Shown: positions 1-10,660, counted from the stretch's first letter. The stretch: DNA of 64,000 bases from Fidelibacterota bacterium (GCA_018650795.1 JABIFG010000234.1:1-64000), one strand, 5' to 3'. Translations and numbers: made by a program. Notes: generated by a model not told the origin, from the sequence alone.

Positions 1-1602
1 CATGTTGGTATGACGAGCTGGACACCCCAATTCCACAATTATGGTAGCCAATCAGTATCCGTTGCACTTAATCTTAGCTCTCCTGATGGTGCTTATACCG
101 AAACATTGGGAGTTTTGACAATTCCAGCCGGTGGGACAGTGAGCACAACAGCAACCACAGCGCCCATGATCCAGCTCGGTGATCGTGAAATAGTTATTGA
201 TGTGGAAATTGCAGGTATTAGCTCACCAGTCGCCATCCCGGTAAGTATCGTTTCCCCAGATCTGTCAATCACCTTTGATGGTCACATCAGACCCCTACCA
301 GAAGCAGCTTTTAGTTTAAACCTCAATGCCAGTTTCCTGGGTCTGGATGCTGCAGGTTCAACGGTTCATGTCACCCTTACCAGCGCCGCAGAATTCGTAA
401 CGCTCAGCGATATCACTGGTACAGCCACGCTGGATGCAGAGGGTCATATGACTTTCTCTGATAACAGCTTTGCTGGTTCCATCAGTGATGTAGCCCACGG
501 GAGTCGACTGCCCCTGCGCTTTGATTTCCAGTTGGATAATCAGACCGAATCATTTTACAACAGACAGTTTATGGTAATCATTGGCTCTGAAAGCAGCAGT
601 GATCCGACGCCTCCTAATCAAAATGATGGTTATTGGGCTTACGATAATACAGATAGTGAATATGCAGAACTTCCAACCTATAACTGGACGGATTTATCAA
701 GTGAAAGTGGTGCTCAGCATTACTCACTCGGTGATGATGATCATGAGATTGTCACCCTGCCCTTTACCTTCAAATATTATGATGTGGATTACGATGTTCT
801 CACCGTGAATACCAACGGCTGGGCAGCCTTTGGACCAGATTATATCAACTATTTCCGCAACTGGTCAATACCCATGCCTCTGGGACCAGATGCCATGTTG
901 GCCCCCTTCTGGGATGATCTTGACAATGATACTCTGGTGAATGGCCAGGAAGTAGCACGACCCATTGATATTTATACCTATCACGATCAAGCCAATCAGC
1001 GTTATATCATTGAATGGCACGAAGTCTGGAATGGATTTGGCGACCGGAGTTTTCTGGAAACTTTTCAAATCGTTTTATATGATCCAGCTGGACTGGTGGC
1101 AGATGATGGGAATGGCGTGATAGAATTTCAGTACTATGAAGTGCATGATGTGGATCAGATCAACAACTTCAGCACAGTTGGTATAGAATCGCCTGACCAG
1201 AACGATGGTCTCATGTATGTTTATGCCAGAAATTATGCTCCTGGAGCCGCTGAACTTGTGGCGGGTCGCATCATCAGATTTACGACGAATCCACCCGACC
1301 TATTCTGGGTGTCGGTTGATAACGCCAGGCAACAACCCACCAATTTTGAAGTTGGACCGGCTTATCCGAACCCCTTTAATGGGATGACCACAATTCCTTT
1401 CAGCCTGCAACAGGCAGGTGATGTGCGCATGGAAGTCTATGACCTACTCGGACGCAAACTCGTTTCCGCTGAGATGTCGGCAATGCCTGCCGGTTCCCAT
1501 AGATACACACTTCAAACCGAAGCATTTCCATCAGGTGTTTATCTTGTGAGGATCGAGAATAGCGGTGGGCATCATATTCAAAAGGTTACCCTGCTGAAAT
1601 AA
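1..1602 (+). CDS. Secreted C25/gingipain-like protein C-terminal part (5' truncated by window) with T9SS-type C-terminal sorting domain
   Basis: Open frame runs from base 1; C-terminus 'YPNPFNGMTTIPFSL...YDLLGRKL...SGVYLVRIENSG...KVTLLK' is a T9SS type A sorting domain; shares a module with the next gene. Confidence 0.75.
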   Translation, partial: HVGMTSWTPQFHNYGSQSVSVALNLSSPDGAYTETLGVLTIPAGGTVSTTATTAPMIQLGDREIVIDVEIAGISSPVAIPVSIVSPDLSITFDGHIRPLPEAAFSLNLNASFLGLDAAGSTVHVTLTSAAEFVTLSDITGTATLDAEGHMTFSDNSFAGSISDVAHGSRLPLRFDFQLDNQTESFYNRQFMVIIGSESSSDPTPPNQNDGYWAYDNTDSEYAELPTYNWTDLSSESGAQHYSLGDDDHEIVTLPFTFKYYDVDYDVLTVNTNGWAAFGPDYINYFRNWSIPMPLGPDAMLAPFWDDLDNDTLVNGQEVARPIDIYTYHDQANQRYIIEWHEVWNGFGDRSFLETFQIVLYDPAGLVADDGNGVIEFQYYEVHDVDQINNFSTVGIESPDQNDGLMYVYARNYAPGAAELVAGRIIRFTTNPPDLFWVSVDNARQQPTNFEVGPAYPNPFNGMTTIPFSLQQAGDVRMEVYDLLGRKLVSAEMSAMPAGSHRYTLQTEAFPSGVYLVRIENSGGHHIQKVTLLK

Positions 1603-1998
1603 ACCGCACCTAGAGACTGAAACCGCTAATTACGCTAATGGCGCGAATGTTTTAACTACAGCTCTCTCAAGCAGTTTCCGGGTCTGCGTAGCAGCGACTC
1701 TCCTACGCAAGTCTCCGGTGAGCAGGCTAAACTGGTTTCGATCAATCCCGAAAGTTAAAACCCGAAATAGGCTGGCAGGAGGGCTCAATACCCTATCATC
1801 GTAAGCTATTAGCGATCCAGATTATTCGCTTTCCAGGGCACGAAGATACTCTTGCAGGCCAGACAAATCAAAAACAGCCCCATATCAAAGCTCTGCAACA
1901 CTCCAAAGGATTTATCAAATTGTTAGATTGCTTGCATACCAGCAAGTGGGTCGATCTTGTATATTGTTTGGATTGGGGAAAGTATAGAAAGGTAAAAT

Positions 1999-4900
1999 AT
2001 GTACAAAAAAGTCTTGAGTTTAATCATCACATTTGGAATAGTCGGTGGCCTGTTCGCCACCAGTAGTCCAGTCTCTGAACGTTCACATCTGAATCTGAAG
2101 TCATTTGATGCAAATCATTCAACTTTAGAGGCTAGCTCACCAGACTTTTCCATTGGTCGCATTAGTTTTGCTCAGGGGGTATATGATTATTTGGATACCG
2201 ATTTAGACGGTCAATTTCGCATCATAGGGGCGCCAGATCTTCCCACAACATCAACACTCCTCGCCGTTCCAGAAACAGGGGATCTTCAAACTGATTTTAC
2301 CTACACCTCAATTAGGGTAGAATCAAACGTGAATCTCGCTCCCTTCCAACCTGTACAATTAGAAGCTGAAGGGATTGATGCAGAATTCTCCATCGATCGT
2401 GAAATTTACGAAAAAGACGCCTGGTTTCCTCAATCACCAATCATCCTTCATGAACGTTTTCAGCTGCGGGATCTGACTCTGGCCACTGTCGAAGTTAGCC
2501 CCTTTCAATATAACCCAGTCCGCAAAGAGTTACGTATTTACGAAGGTCTGGAAGTCAGTTTGAATCATAGCGAACCTCTCACTACTCCGTCCAGACCCAT
2601 TTCAAGATTTTTTGAACCTATTTACAGGAATCTGGTTCCCAATTCAGTTCTCGTGCTGGAGCCAAACTACCAGACTCCTTCCATCCTGTATATTTATGAT
2701 AGTAACACCACAGTTTCATTTCTTTTGCAAGCCTTGGTGGACTGGAGGCACGAAAAAGGTTTTGAAGTGCATACAGCCAGTTCGCTGGTTACGGGTACAT
2801 CCAATTCTGCCATTCAAACTTATATACAGAATGCTTATGATACATGGGAGAATCCACCTGAATTTGTTACAATCGTAGGGGATGTGACCGGTTCATTTGG
2901 CGTTCCGGCTTTCTCGCATTCTGGGGGATCAACCGATGTTCCATACGTTCATCTCGCGGGAAATGACTATGTTTCAGATGCATTTGTGGGTCGGATCTCA
3001 GCTGAAACTACGGGAGAATTAGGGAATATTATTGGAAAATTATTGTCCTATGAAAAGACCCCCTATATGATGGAGACTGCCTGGTATAATAAAGCTTTAC
3101 TGGTGGGTGACCCAGCACACAACTCAGGTCTATCAACTCAGATGGTAAATCGCTATATAGATGAACTGAGTCGTCAGAATGGATTCGAAGATAATATTCA
3201 AGTTTATTCTACAGGTTCCTGGGTTAATGCAATTTCTAGTGGAATCAATTCCGGGGTTGCGTTTTTCAATTATCGCGGATGGCTAGGCATGAGTGGCTGG
3301 GGGGACAGCAACACCGCCGCCCTGACAAATGGATGGAAATTGCCCTTCGTAACCATTTTGACTTGTGGAACGGGTGGATTTGATTGGGATGCAAGATCCG
3401 AAGCATTTTTGAGAGAAGGTACATCTTCTGTACCTAAAGGTGCTATTGCTGCAGTGGGGACGGCGACATCGTCCACTCATACTGGATACAATAATTGCGT
3501 CACAGGCGGCATTTATCACGGGATCTTTAGTGATAAATTATATTATGCCGGCGCCGCGCTTGAGAGGGGCAGGTTAAATTTAAATGCAACCTATCCAACG
3601 AATGCCGCGTCCTATGTACAAAATTTCACTGCCTGGAATAATCTGATGGGTGATGCCGCTACAGAATTGTGGACCGGTGTACCCCAAGATATGCAAATCG
3701 ATGTATCTGCTCAAATACCAGATGATGCTATGTATCTTGATGTTGCCACTCTGGATGAGGATGACAATGCCATTGAAGATGCCTGGGTCACACTGACTGG
3801 GACAAATGTATTTGTATCGGGATACTCAGATATTGACGGTAATGTTGTGCTTGAATTACCAACTATTTTGCCAAGCACCCTGACTTTAACAGTTACAAAA
3901 CATAATTTTAAACCACGTCAACTTGATGTTACTGTTGGCAATGAGAATTTTGCCGTCCTTATTGATGCAGCGACTCTGAATGAAACAGTTGGCAATAGCG
4001 ATGGTTTTCTCAATCCCGGTGAAACCGCTCAATTTGATTTGACTTTCTCAAACCATTCTGCGTCTACCATTTTCAATGTCAGCCTCTCTGTTACTGGTGA
4101 GAATGCTGCTCCAGCTGATTATTTCTATGCCAGCATGGATGCTGGTGCCTCAGTGGTTCTGAATAATCTGAACTTCAGTCTTCCTGCTGATTATCCAGGT
4201 ATGGCCATGTACGATGTGGCCATCGATATCAGTGCTGAGGGAGCCAATTATAGTGATCATAGAAGATTTGATGTCTATGCACCTTACTTGCAAGTTCACA
4301 CACTCGCTGAGCCTGGCTTGCCACCCTTTTCATTTGATCCAGGTGAAGTAACCAGTCTGGTGCTTTACTGCGAAAATATCGGTACGCTTGGTAGCAGTAA
4401 TTTGACAGCAACACTACACAGTGATCATCCAAATATCGAAATTCTTGATTCAGTCGCTGTTTTTCTTGATGCTGAACCTGGGTTCCCAACCAATAATAGC
4501 GCCTCAAGTTTTGAAATTAACATCGATACACAGGTAACAGTTGGAATTCAGATTCCACTTCAGGTAGTTTTTACTGATGATAATGGTTTTGTAGAAACTG
4601 TCTCCATCCTCATGCCCATCGGAACACCTGGGATGGACGATCCAACGGGTCCAGATGCTGGTGGCTATTTCTGTTATGACAATCAGGACTTGGCTTACGC
4701 CCTGGCTCCCCACTACGATTGGATTGAAATCGTACCAGGCTTAGGTACACTAAATGGAACCTTGGTCCCCCTGAACGATAATGCCGAAAATCAGGAAGAC
4801 ATTGTCACTGTGAACCTGCCCTTTGGGTTCGGCTTTTATGGAGAAGACTATAGCCAGATATCTATTTGCTCAAATGGATATATTGCTCTCGGCGCCAGCC

Positions 4901-6153
4901 AATCAGCACTATATCGGAACTATACCGTGCCTGGTCCCATGGGACCAAGTCCTATGATAGCAGCTTTCTGGGATGATCTGGTAATGGGATCTGGTGATGT
5001 GTATACCTATTCCAATGTTGCCGAGCATACTTTCATTATCGAATACCATAATATGGAGAATGCCTTCAGTGGTAGTCTTGAGAAATTTGAAATCATTCTC
5101 TATGATGCAGACTACTATGGTAGCACCGATGGTAATGGTGATATTAAAATTCAGTATCATACGTACAATAATAACAATAATCCGTCACCAACTTCCTATC
5201 CACCTCCCCACGGTCGGTATTCTACGACAGGTCTTGAAGATCATACCGGTCAAGTTGGTATGCAGTATACCTTTGATAATACATGGGTGGAAACAGGGCA
5301 CGTATTGACAGATGAATCTGCTCTATTCTTTACCACCCGAACAGACGCCATCCTCCCATGTCCAGGCTGGGGCAGAGGAGATATCAATAATGATGGGTAT
5401 CGGGGTGTACAGGATCTGATCGTTCTCGTTAATTATATGTTGGATGAAGGCGAATTTGGTGAATGCGAATTCTGGGCTGCTGATATATCCTTGGATAGTC
5501 TGATAAATATTAGTGACGTGGTTTTACTTGTCGATGAAATCCTAGGCAATCAACTGGCTCGTGCGAGTCATGCTGACGCAGGCAACGCTGAATTTATCAT
5601 CAGGGATGGTAATCTCACACTGCGGGCATCAAAACCTGTAGAAGCCTTTTCCTTTACACTAAAATCGACCTCGCAACCCAGTATCATGAATTATCCTGGT
5701 CTCAGGCTAGCCACCCGTGAGACTGAAAATGGTCTCAAAGTTATGGGCTATTGGACAGGTGAAGCACCACGGGAACTGGAAATATTAAAATCCCAGGATA
5801 CACAGTTTCAAATATTATATCCTGAAGCTGCAGGTGCGGCAGGGGTTCTGATGAAAGCAGGTACCACAATCATTCCTGAATCTTTTGAGATTACCTCAGT
5901 CTATCCAAATCCATTCAATCCAACTGTAAATATCAGCTACAATCTTCCCAATGCAGAAGAGGTGTCAATTCGGATTTATAATGCTCTGGGACAGGAAGTC
6001 AATTATAAAAAAAGTCAGCTTCAAGCTGGGCAGCATGTCTTCTCATGGAACGGCTTAGATCAGAACAATCGTATGTTGAGTTCTGGCATCTATTTTGCCA
6101 GGATTACTACAGCTGACTCAAACCAGATGGTTAAGCTGACCTACCTGCGTTAA
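1999..6153 (+). CDS. C25 (gingipain-like) peptidase-family secreted protein with dockerin-like repeats and T9SS C-terminal sorting domain
   Basis: N-terminal signal peptide; 'FVTIVGDVTG...DYVSDAFVGRISA' and 'PFVTILTCGTGGFD' C25 motifs; 'GDINNDGYRGVQDLIVLVNYML...ADISLDSLINISDVVLLVDEIL' dockerin-like; 'YPNPFNPTVNISYNLP...GIYFARI' sorting domain. Confidence 0.85.
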   Translation: MYKKVLSLIITFGIVGGLFATSSPVSERSHLNLKSFDANHSTLEASSPDFSIGRISFAQGVYDYLDTDLDGQFRIIGAPDLPTTSTLLAVPETGDLQTDFTYTSIRVESNVNLAPFQPVQLEAEGIDAEFSIDREIYEKDAWFPQSPIILHERFQLRDLTLATVEVSPFQYNPVRKELRIYEGLEVSLNHSEPLTTPSRPISRFFEPIYRNLVPNSVLVLEPNYQTPSILYIYDSNTTVSFLLQALVDWRHEKGFEVHTASSLVTGTSNSAIQTYIQNAYDTWENPPEFVTIVGDVTGSFGVPAFSHSGGSTDVPYVHLAGNDYVSDAFVGRISAETTGELGNIIGKLLSYEKTPYMMETAWYNKALLVGDPAHNSGLSTQMVNRYIDELSRQNGFEDNIQVYSTGSWVNAISSGINSGVAFFNYRGWLGMSGWGDSNTAALTNGWKLPFVTILTCGTGGFDWDARSEAFLREGTSSVPKGAIAAVGTATSSTHTGYNNCVTGGIYHGIFSDKLYYAGAALERGRLNLNATYPTNAASYVQNFTAWNNLMGDAATELWTGVPQDMQIDVSAQIPDDAMYLDVATLDEDDNAIEDAWVTLTGTNVFVSGYSDIDGNVVLELPTILPSTLTLTVTKHNFKPRQLDVTVGNENFAVLIDAATLNETVGNSDGFLNPGETAQFDLTFSNHSASTIFNVSLSVTGENAAPADYFYASMDAGASVVLNNLNFSLPADYPGMAMYDVAIDISAEGANYSDHRRFDVYAPYLQVHTLAEPGLPPFSFDPGEVTSLVLYCENIGTLGSSNLTATLHSDHPNIEILDSVAVFLDAEPGFPTNNSASSFEINIDTQVTVGIQIPLQVVFTDDNGFVETVSILMPIGTPGMDDPTGPDAGGYFCYDNQDLAYALAPHYDWIEIVPGLGTLNGTLVPLNDNAENQEDIVTVNLPFGFGFYGEDYSQISICSNGYIALGASQSALYRNYTVPGPMGPSPMIAAFWDDLVMGSGDVYTYSNVAEHTFIIEYHNMENAFSGSLEKFEIILYDADYYGSTDGNGDIKIQYHTYNNNNNPSPTSYPPPHGRYSTTGLEDHTGQVGMQYTFDNTWVETGHVLTDESALFFTTRTDAILPCPGWGRGDINNDGYRGVQDLIVLVNYMLDEGEFGECEFWAADISLDSLINISDVVLLVDEILGNQLARASHADAGNAEFIIRDGNLTLRASKPVEAFSFTLKSTSQPSIMNYPGLRLATRETENGLKVMGYWTGEAPRELEILKSQDTQFQILYPEAAGAAGVLMKAGTTIIPESFEITSVYPNPFNPTVNISYNLPNAEEVSIRIYNALGQEVNYKKSQLQAGQHVFSWNGLDQNNRMLSSGIYFARITTADSNQMVKLTYLR

Positions 6154-6179
6154 TGGCAGGAGAAGATCAGGGAGCACAT

Positions 6180-6887
6180 ATGAATAAAAACCTTTTACTC
6201 GTTGAAGATGATGCCGAAATCATCAGCCTCTTAAAAGAAGGTCTACGCTATGAGGGGTTTGAGCTCACCATCTCCCGCGATGGGGACAGTGGCCTTGAAA
6301 AAGCTCGCCAGGGAGATTTTGGTCTTATCCTCATGGATTGGATGCTCCCAGAGATATCAGGTATTGATGTTGTCAGGGCACTGCATGAGGACAATGTGTA
6401 TACACCTGTTATAATGCTTACTGCGCGCCATGATGAGCTGGATAAGGTTGCTGCTCTGGAAGCAGGTTGCGATGATTATATCACCAAGCCTTTCAGTATC
6501 AAGGAACTGGTTGCCAGAATTAATGCTGTCATGCGACGTGCTGCCTCAAATATCACCGATGAGGAAGGCTCAGAGCGAAAAATCAGTAAAGGAAATCTGG
6601 AAATTGATCTTGAAAAGCGGGCGGTGACCATCCGTGGAGAAGAGATCCAATTAACAGCTACAGAGTTCAATTTGCTGACCTTACTTATTCGTCAACCTGG
6701 GCGTGTCTATAGTCGTAAACAACTGCTCGATATTGTCTGGGATTACTCTTTTGAGGGTTATGAGAATACGGTAAATACCCATGTTAACCGTCTGCGCTCG
6801 AAGATTGAGAAAAATCCCAATAATCCTGAATATGTACTCACCGTATGGGGTGTGGGCTACAAATTTTCTGATGAGATAAGTTCTTAA
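6180..6887 (+). CDS. OmpR/PhoB-family response regulator
   Basis: Receiver domain (VEDDAEI, LILMDWMLP, KPF) plus winged-helix C-terminus; start moved from 6153 to 6180 (MNKNLLLVEDD) with GGGAG upstream. Confidence 0.93.
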   Translation: MNKNLLLVEDDAEIISLLKEGLRYEGFELTISRDGDSGLEKARQGDFGLILMDWMLPEISGIDVVRALHEDNVYTPVIMLTARHDELDKVAALEAGCDDYITKPFSIKELVARINAVMRRAASNITDEEGSERKISKGNLEIDLEKRAVTIRGEEIQLTATEFNLLTLLIRQPGRVYSRKQLLDIVWDYSFEGYENTVNTHVNRLRSKIEKNPNNPEYVLTVWGVGYKFSDEISS

Positions 6888-6896
6888 CATCATTTT

Positions 6897-8387
6897 ATGG
6901 TTCAATTCAGTCATATCCCGCTATATCGCACCCTGACCTTTAAGGTCTCTCTTGCGCTCATAGCCTTCTTTATTCTGAATGGTGTACTATTGGTCCTATG
7001 GAATCAGGCTGATGTCATGCAAGAACTTGAAATTGATATTCAAACAGCCTACCGCCATACTGCTTTAGAAATCACTGAAGAACTACAAAACACTGAGACC
7101 GACATCACCAACATGTCGGTTTTTTTTGATTCACTAGCCATGTACTATCCAGGAATGGAATTATTTCTGGTTACACCAGATGGTGAAATCCAGGAACATG
7201 GGAGCTATGTACCATCCCAATTGATTAACAAGCATGTATCCATCGACCTGATTGACTCATTCATCAAAGCAGATACAACTGAATATCCCATTGAAATCGC
7301 AGTACCCACAGCTACAGATCTGGATTTTGTATTTTCTGCAGCACCCATCGGACCAGTTGAGGATCCAGATGCCTATATTCTGGTCACTTTGGTAGAGGGT
7401 GGGGAAGATGTGTATCTGAGCTGGTGGGAAGAGTATGGCTCAATCCTGACACGTACCGTGATGTTCAGCATTATCATTGCCGGTTTTGCCGGGATGTTAT
7501 TCTGGTACTTTCTTACACGTCGCGTCCAACGCGTTGCTCAGGCTGTACAAAATTATCGGGCAGGCGATACTCGCTTTGCCCTGGTTGATGACGCCAGCGA
7601 CGAAATTGGCCATGTCGCAATGCATGTGGGCGAAATGATGGAACGTATTGATGTCATGTTTAATGAATTGGGACAGAAGGAGAAGATGCGGACTGAATTA
7701 TTGGCCTCAGTTAGTCATGAACTCCAGACTCCCCTCACGGTGATGCAGGGAAATATTGAGACTCTGGTGGAACATCGCGAAAAAATGAGTGAAGCAGATC
7801 TTAGCCAGAAATTGGGTGCTGTCTATAGCCAGGTCCGGCATATGAGCGCCCTCATTGATGATATGTTTGATGTGGCTGTTCTCGAGACCGGTCAGATGAG
7901 AATCAATGCGGAACCATTTCCCATGGTTGAATTAGTAGAAGATGTTCTCCAAAGCTATGCCTTGTTACTTGACCAATCAAAGATCACGGTTGAGCGTGAT
8001 TTTCCAGATGCCATTCAAACCGTGAACGCAGACCCACTAAGAATTAGACAGGTTATTCGAAATCTCCTGAGCAATGCCATAAAATTTTCTTCCCCTGGGG
8101 GTAGAATTCGCATCACTACGGAAGTGAAATCCAATGAGATGCTCACTTTCCGTATCGAGGATACTGGCATAGGCATCGCTGAAGAAGATATCAGCAAGAT
8201 TTTCGAGAGCTTTTATCGTTCTAAACAACAGCTCCAAAAAGCGGTTAAGGGCACCGGCCTGGGTCTCCACATTTGTCAGCATATTCTCAAGTTGCATAAC
8301 TCAAATCTGGAAGTTAAAAGCCGCCTTGACATTGGTAGCACCTTTTCATTCGATCTAAAACTTTACAAGGAAGTTGTAACGATTTAG
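6897..8387 (+). CDS. Membrane sensor histidine kinase (HAMP-HisKA-HATPase)
   Basis: H box 'ASVSHELQTPLTVMQGN', N box 'RNLLSNAIKFS', G boxes 'DTGIGI', 'GTGLGL'; adjacent to response regulator. Confidence 0.95.
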   Translation: MVQFSHIPLYRTLTFKVSLALIAFFILNGVLLVLWNQADVMQELEIDIQTAYRHTALEITEELQNTETDITNMSVFFDSLAMYYPGMELFLVTPDGEIQEHGSYVPSQLINKHVSIDLIDSFIKADTTEYPIEIAVPTATDLDFVFSAAPIGPVEDPDAYILVTLVEGGEDVYLSWWEEYGSILTRTVMFSIIIAGFAGMLFWYFLTRRVQRVAQAVQNYRAGDTRFALVDDASDEIGHVAMHVGEMMERIDVMFNELGQKEKMRTELLASVSHELQTPLTVMQGNIETLVEHREKMSEADLSQKLGAVYSQVRHMSALIDDMFDVAVLETGQMRINAEPFPMVELVEDVLQSYALLLDQSKITVERDFPDAIQTVNADPLRIRQVIRNLLSNAIKFSSPGGRIRITTEVKSNEMLTFRIEDTGIGIAEEDISKIFESFYRSKQQLQKAVKGTGLGLHICQHILKLHNSNLEVKSRLDIGSTFSFDLKLYKEVVTI

Positions 8388-8432
8388 CCGATCCCATCTC
8401 TAAACCCTGGTTACTAAAAGAAGGAAATAATT

Positions 8433-8780
8433 ATGAGTGAAGAAATCACCACTTCAAGTGGTCTAAAATATACTGACATGGAAGTTGGTTCAGGCGAATC
8501 TCCCACAAATGGTCAGGGTGTTGTTGTCCATTATACCGGTACGCTGGAAGATGGGACCAAATTTGACAGTTCTGTAGATCGGGATAAACCCTTCAGCTTT
8601 ACCATAGGAATTGGCAGAGTTATCCAGGGCTGGGATGAAGGTGTTCTCTCGATGAAAATTGGTGGGAAAAGACGCTTGATTATTCCATCTGAATTAGGCT
8701 ATGGTGCCAGAGGTGCCGGTGGCGTTATCCCACCTAATGCCACACTGATTTTCGATGTGGAATTACTGGAGATCCGTTAA
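8433..8780 (+). CDS. FKBP-type peptidyl-prolyl cis-trans isomerase
   Basis: '[42 protein letters not shown]...[24 protein letters not shown]'. Confidence 0.97.
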   Translation: MSEEITTSSGLKYTDMEVGSGESPTNGQGVVVHYTGTLEDGTKFDSSVDRDKPFSFTIGIGRVIQGWDEGVLSMKIGGKRRLIIPSELGYGARGAGGVIPPNATLIFDVELLEIR

Positions 8781-8794
8781 AATACTTTCATCAC

Positions 8795-9118
8795 ATGATA
8801 CCATCCGAACTTAAAACTATTCTCCAGGAGCACCCACTGACGCTGCTCTACTTCTCGACACCCACATGCAATGTTTGCAAGGTGCTGAGACCCAGAGTTG
8901 AGGCACTTCTTCAGGAAGAACCTCCCTGGCATTTTCAGTATATGAATACTGAGGAATCGATGGAGATAGCTGGTCAACACCTCATCTTTGCGGTTCCGAC
9001 ATTATTGCTCATGGCTGATGGCCGAGAGATAACCAGGCTCAGCCGGCATTTTGGAATGCATGAATTGGAACAGCCAGTACGGCGCTATGCTAAATTGTTT
9101 AAACAGGCAGAGTTATAA
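8795..9118 (+). CDS. Thioredoxin-like protein
   Basis: 'LLYFSTPTCNVCKVLRPRVEALL', 'FAVPTLLLMADGREI'; CNVC active-site variant. Confidence 0.88.
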   Translation: MIPSELKTILQEHPLTLLYFSTPTCNVCKVLRPRVEALLQEEPPWHFQYMNTEESMEIAGQHLIFAVPTLLLMADGREITRLSRHFGMHELEQPVRRYAKLFKQAEL

Positions 9119-9129
9119 ATCTGCCATAG

Positions 9130-10191
9130 TTGAAACCACCCATGTTAAGATATCTACTCCTTAGAAACCCCGGGCACAATCGAGTTTATTATCTGGAGTC
9201 TGAACAGCTGGCTCTGGCGGAACTCAAGCTTACCTGTCAGCGGTTTGCACAATCTTGCGAACATATTGAGTCCTTGGACTTGGCCGGTATCAATTATCTC
9301 TCATTTACCGTGGAAAATCCCCTTAGTAACACTGAACTGACCTGGCTTTCCAGGCTCTCATTCATATTTGCCCTCTTCCAACAGGCCAGTGATGCTCATG
9401 ATTCTGCCTTGTTACCGGTTGCCTTAACAACCCCAGCCTATATTGATCCCAAGATATCCATGTTGCTCAAATATTCAGGTAAAACCAATGAGATATTTAC
9501 CAGGATGATGATCAACGTGGGCTTGTTATCCAGTGATTTTCAGTATGATGATTCCATCCAATTACTTGATCCAGTCGCTGGTAAAGGCACCACCCTTTTT
9601 GAAGGAGCCACTTCTGGCTTTGCTGTCACAGGTGTTGAGCTGGAACGTAAATTGGTCCATGATGCCACCCTCTTTTTTAAAAAATTCATGGAACGGGAAA
9701 AATACAAACACACACTGAGCAAACGATCAATGTATAGTAGTCCTGAGGGCGCCGAAGCGTTCATCCAGGACTTCCAATATGCCAGGGATAAGCAAGGCTT
9801 TAAGTCTGAGGATACCCGCGGACATTTATCCATGATTGCCGGGAATGCCATCCATGCGAGACGATATTTCAAGGCTGAAAAATTTCACCTCATTATTGGT
9901 GATTTGCCATATGGAATCGCCCATGGGAACATCGGGCAAAAAAAACACAACTCCCGTACTAGAAGCCCTGCAGAGCTTTTGGAAGTGTGTTTACCTGATT
10001 TTCATGGAGTTTTGAAAACAGGCGGGAGCCTGGTATTGGCCTGGAATAAATTTGTCTGGCCGCGTGAAGCATTTACGGAGCTGCTAACAGCAAAAGGGTT
10101 TAGTGTTTTAGACACAAATCCCTATGATCAATTCACCCACCGTGTGGATCAGTCTATTAAAAGAGATATTATGGTAGCCCGGAAGGGCTGA
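9130..10191 (+). CDS. UPF0020/TRM11-like SAM-dependent RNA methyltransferase-fold protein
   Basis: 'LLDPVAGKGTTLFEGATSGFAVTGVELE' motif I and 'LIIGDLPYG' catalytic-like motif. Confidence 0.75.
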   Translation: MKPPMLRYLLLRNPGHNRVYYLESEQLALAELKLTCQRFAQSCEHIESLDLAGINYLSFTVENPLSNTELTWLSRLSFIFALFQQASDAHDSALLPVALTTPAYIDPKISMLLKYSGKTNEIFTRMMINVGLLSSDFQYDDSIQLLDPVAGKGTTLFEGATSGFAVTGVELERKLVHDATLFFKKFMEREKYKHTLSKRSMYSSPEGAEAFIQDFQYARDKQGFKSEDTRGHLSMIAGNAIHARRYFKAEKFHLIIGDLPYGIAHGNIGQKKHNSRTRSPAELLEVCLPDFHGVLKTGGSLVLAWNKFVWPREAFTELLTAKGFSVLDTNPYDQFTHRVDQSIKRDIMVARKG

Positions 10192-10197
10192 GAAATA

Positions 10198-10659
10198 CTA
10201 TTCGGGGGGATTTATGGATTCAGGATCAGGACCTGGAGGTGTTTGACTGGTTTGATTCTTGATGGCATCAATTTCTTCCGAATCAAACAGTTTTCCCTGA
10301 CCAATACCTTCGCACTCTTCCACTATCAGTTTCCACCTGTATTGCGATTTTAAATTGGCTTTCCAAAAGGGAAAAGTTCTGCACTGTGTAGGTCGAGCCT
10401 CATAAATAGTGCAACCATTCTCACCATAGAAAATGCAATTATCACCATCATTCTTGAAAACATACTCGCCCTTGTGTAAATCCATATATGTCTCAGTAAA
10501 ACTACTCACGCTCATGTCGAGATGCCTGGCTGCAAATCCTACATCCTCCAGCGTGGGGTAGACAAAACCACCCCCCAGCTTGCAGCACGCACCACATCCG
10601 GTGCACTCAAAATGCAAGCCCCTGCTGTAAAAACGTTCTTTTGAGCCGGATTTTGCCAC
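10198..10659 (-). CDS. YkgJ-family cysteine cluster (zinc/iron-chelating) protein
   Basis: 'FECTGCGACCKLGGGFVYPTLEDV', 'CIFYGENGCTIYEARPTQCRTFPFW'. Confidence 0.9.
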   Translation of the reverse strand: MAKSGSKERFYSRGLHFECTGCGACCKLGGGFVYPTLEDVGFAARHLDMSVSSFTETYMDLHKGEYVFKNDGDNCIFYGENGCTIYEARPTQCRTFPFWKANLKSQYRWKLIVEECEGIGQGKLFDSEEIDAIKNQTSQTPPGPDPESINPPE

Positions 10660-10660
10660 G

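Noticed and set aside
4229-4507. Antisense ORF inside the C25 gene (and other 60-140 aa antisense or alternate-frame ORFs across the window)
   Set aside because: They lie wholly within strongly supported genes, lack recognisable domains and have no independent spacing or RBS evidence.
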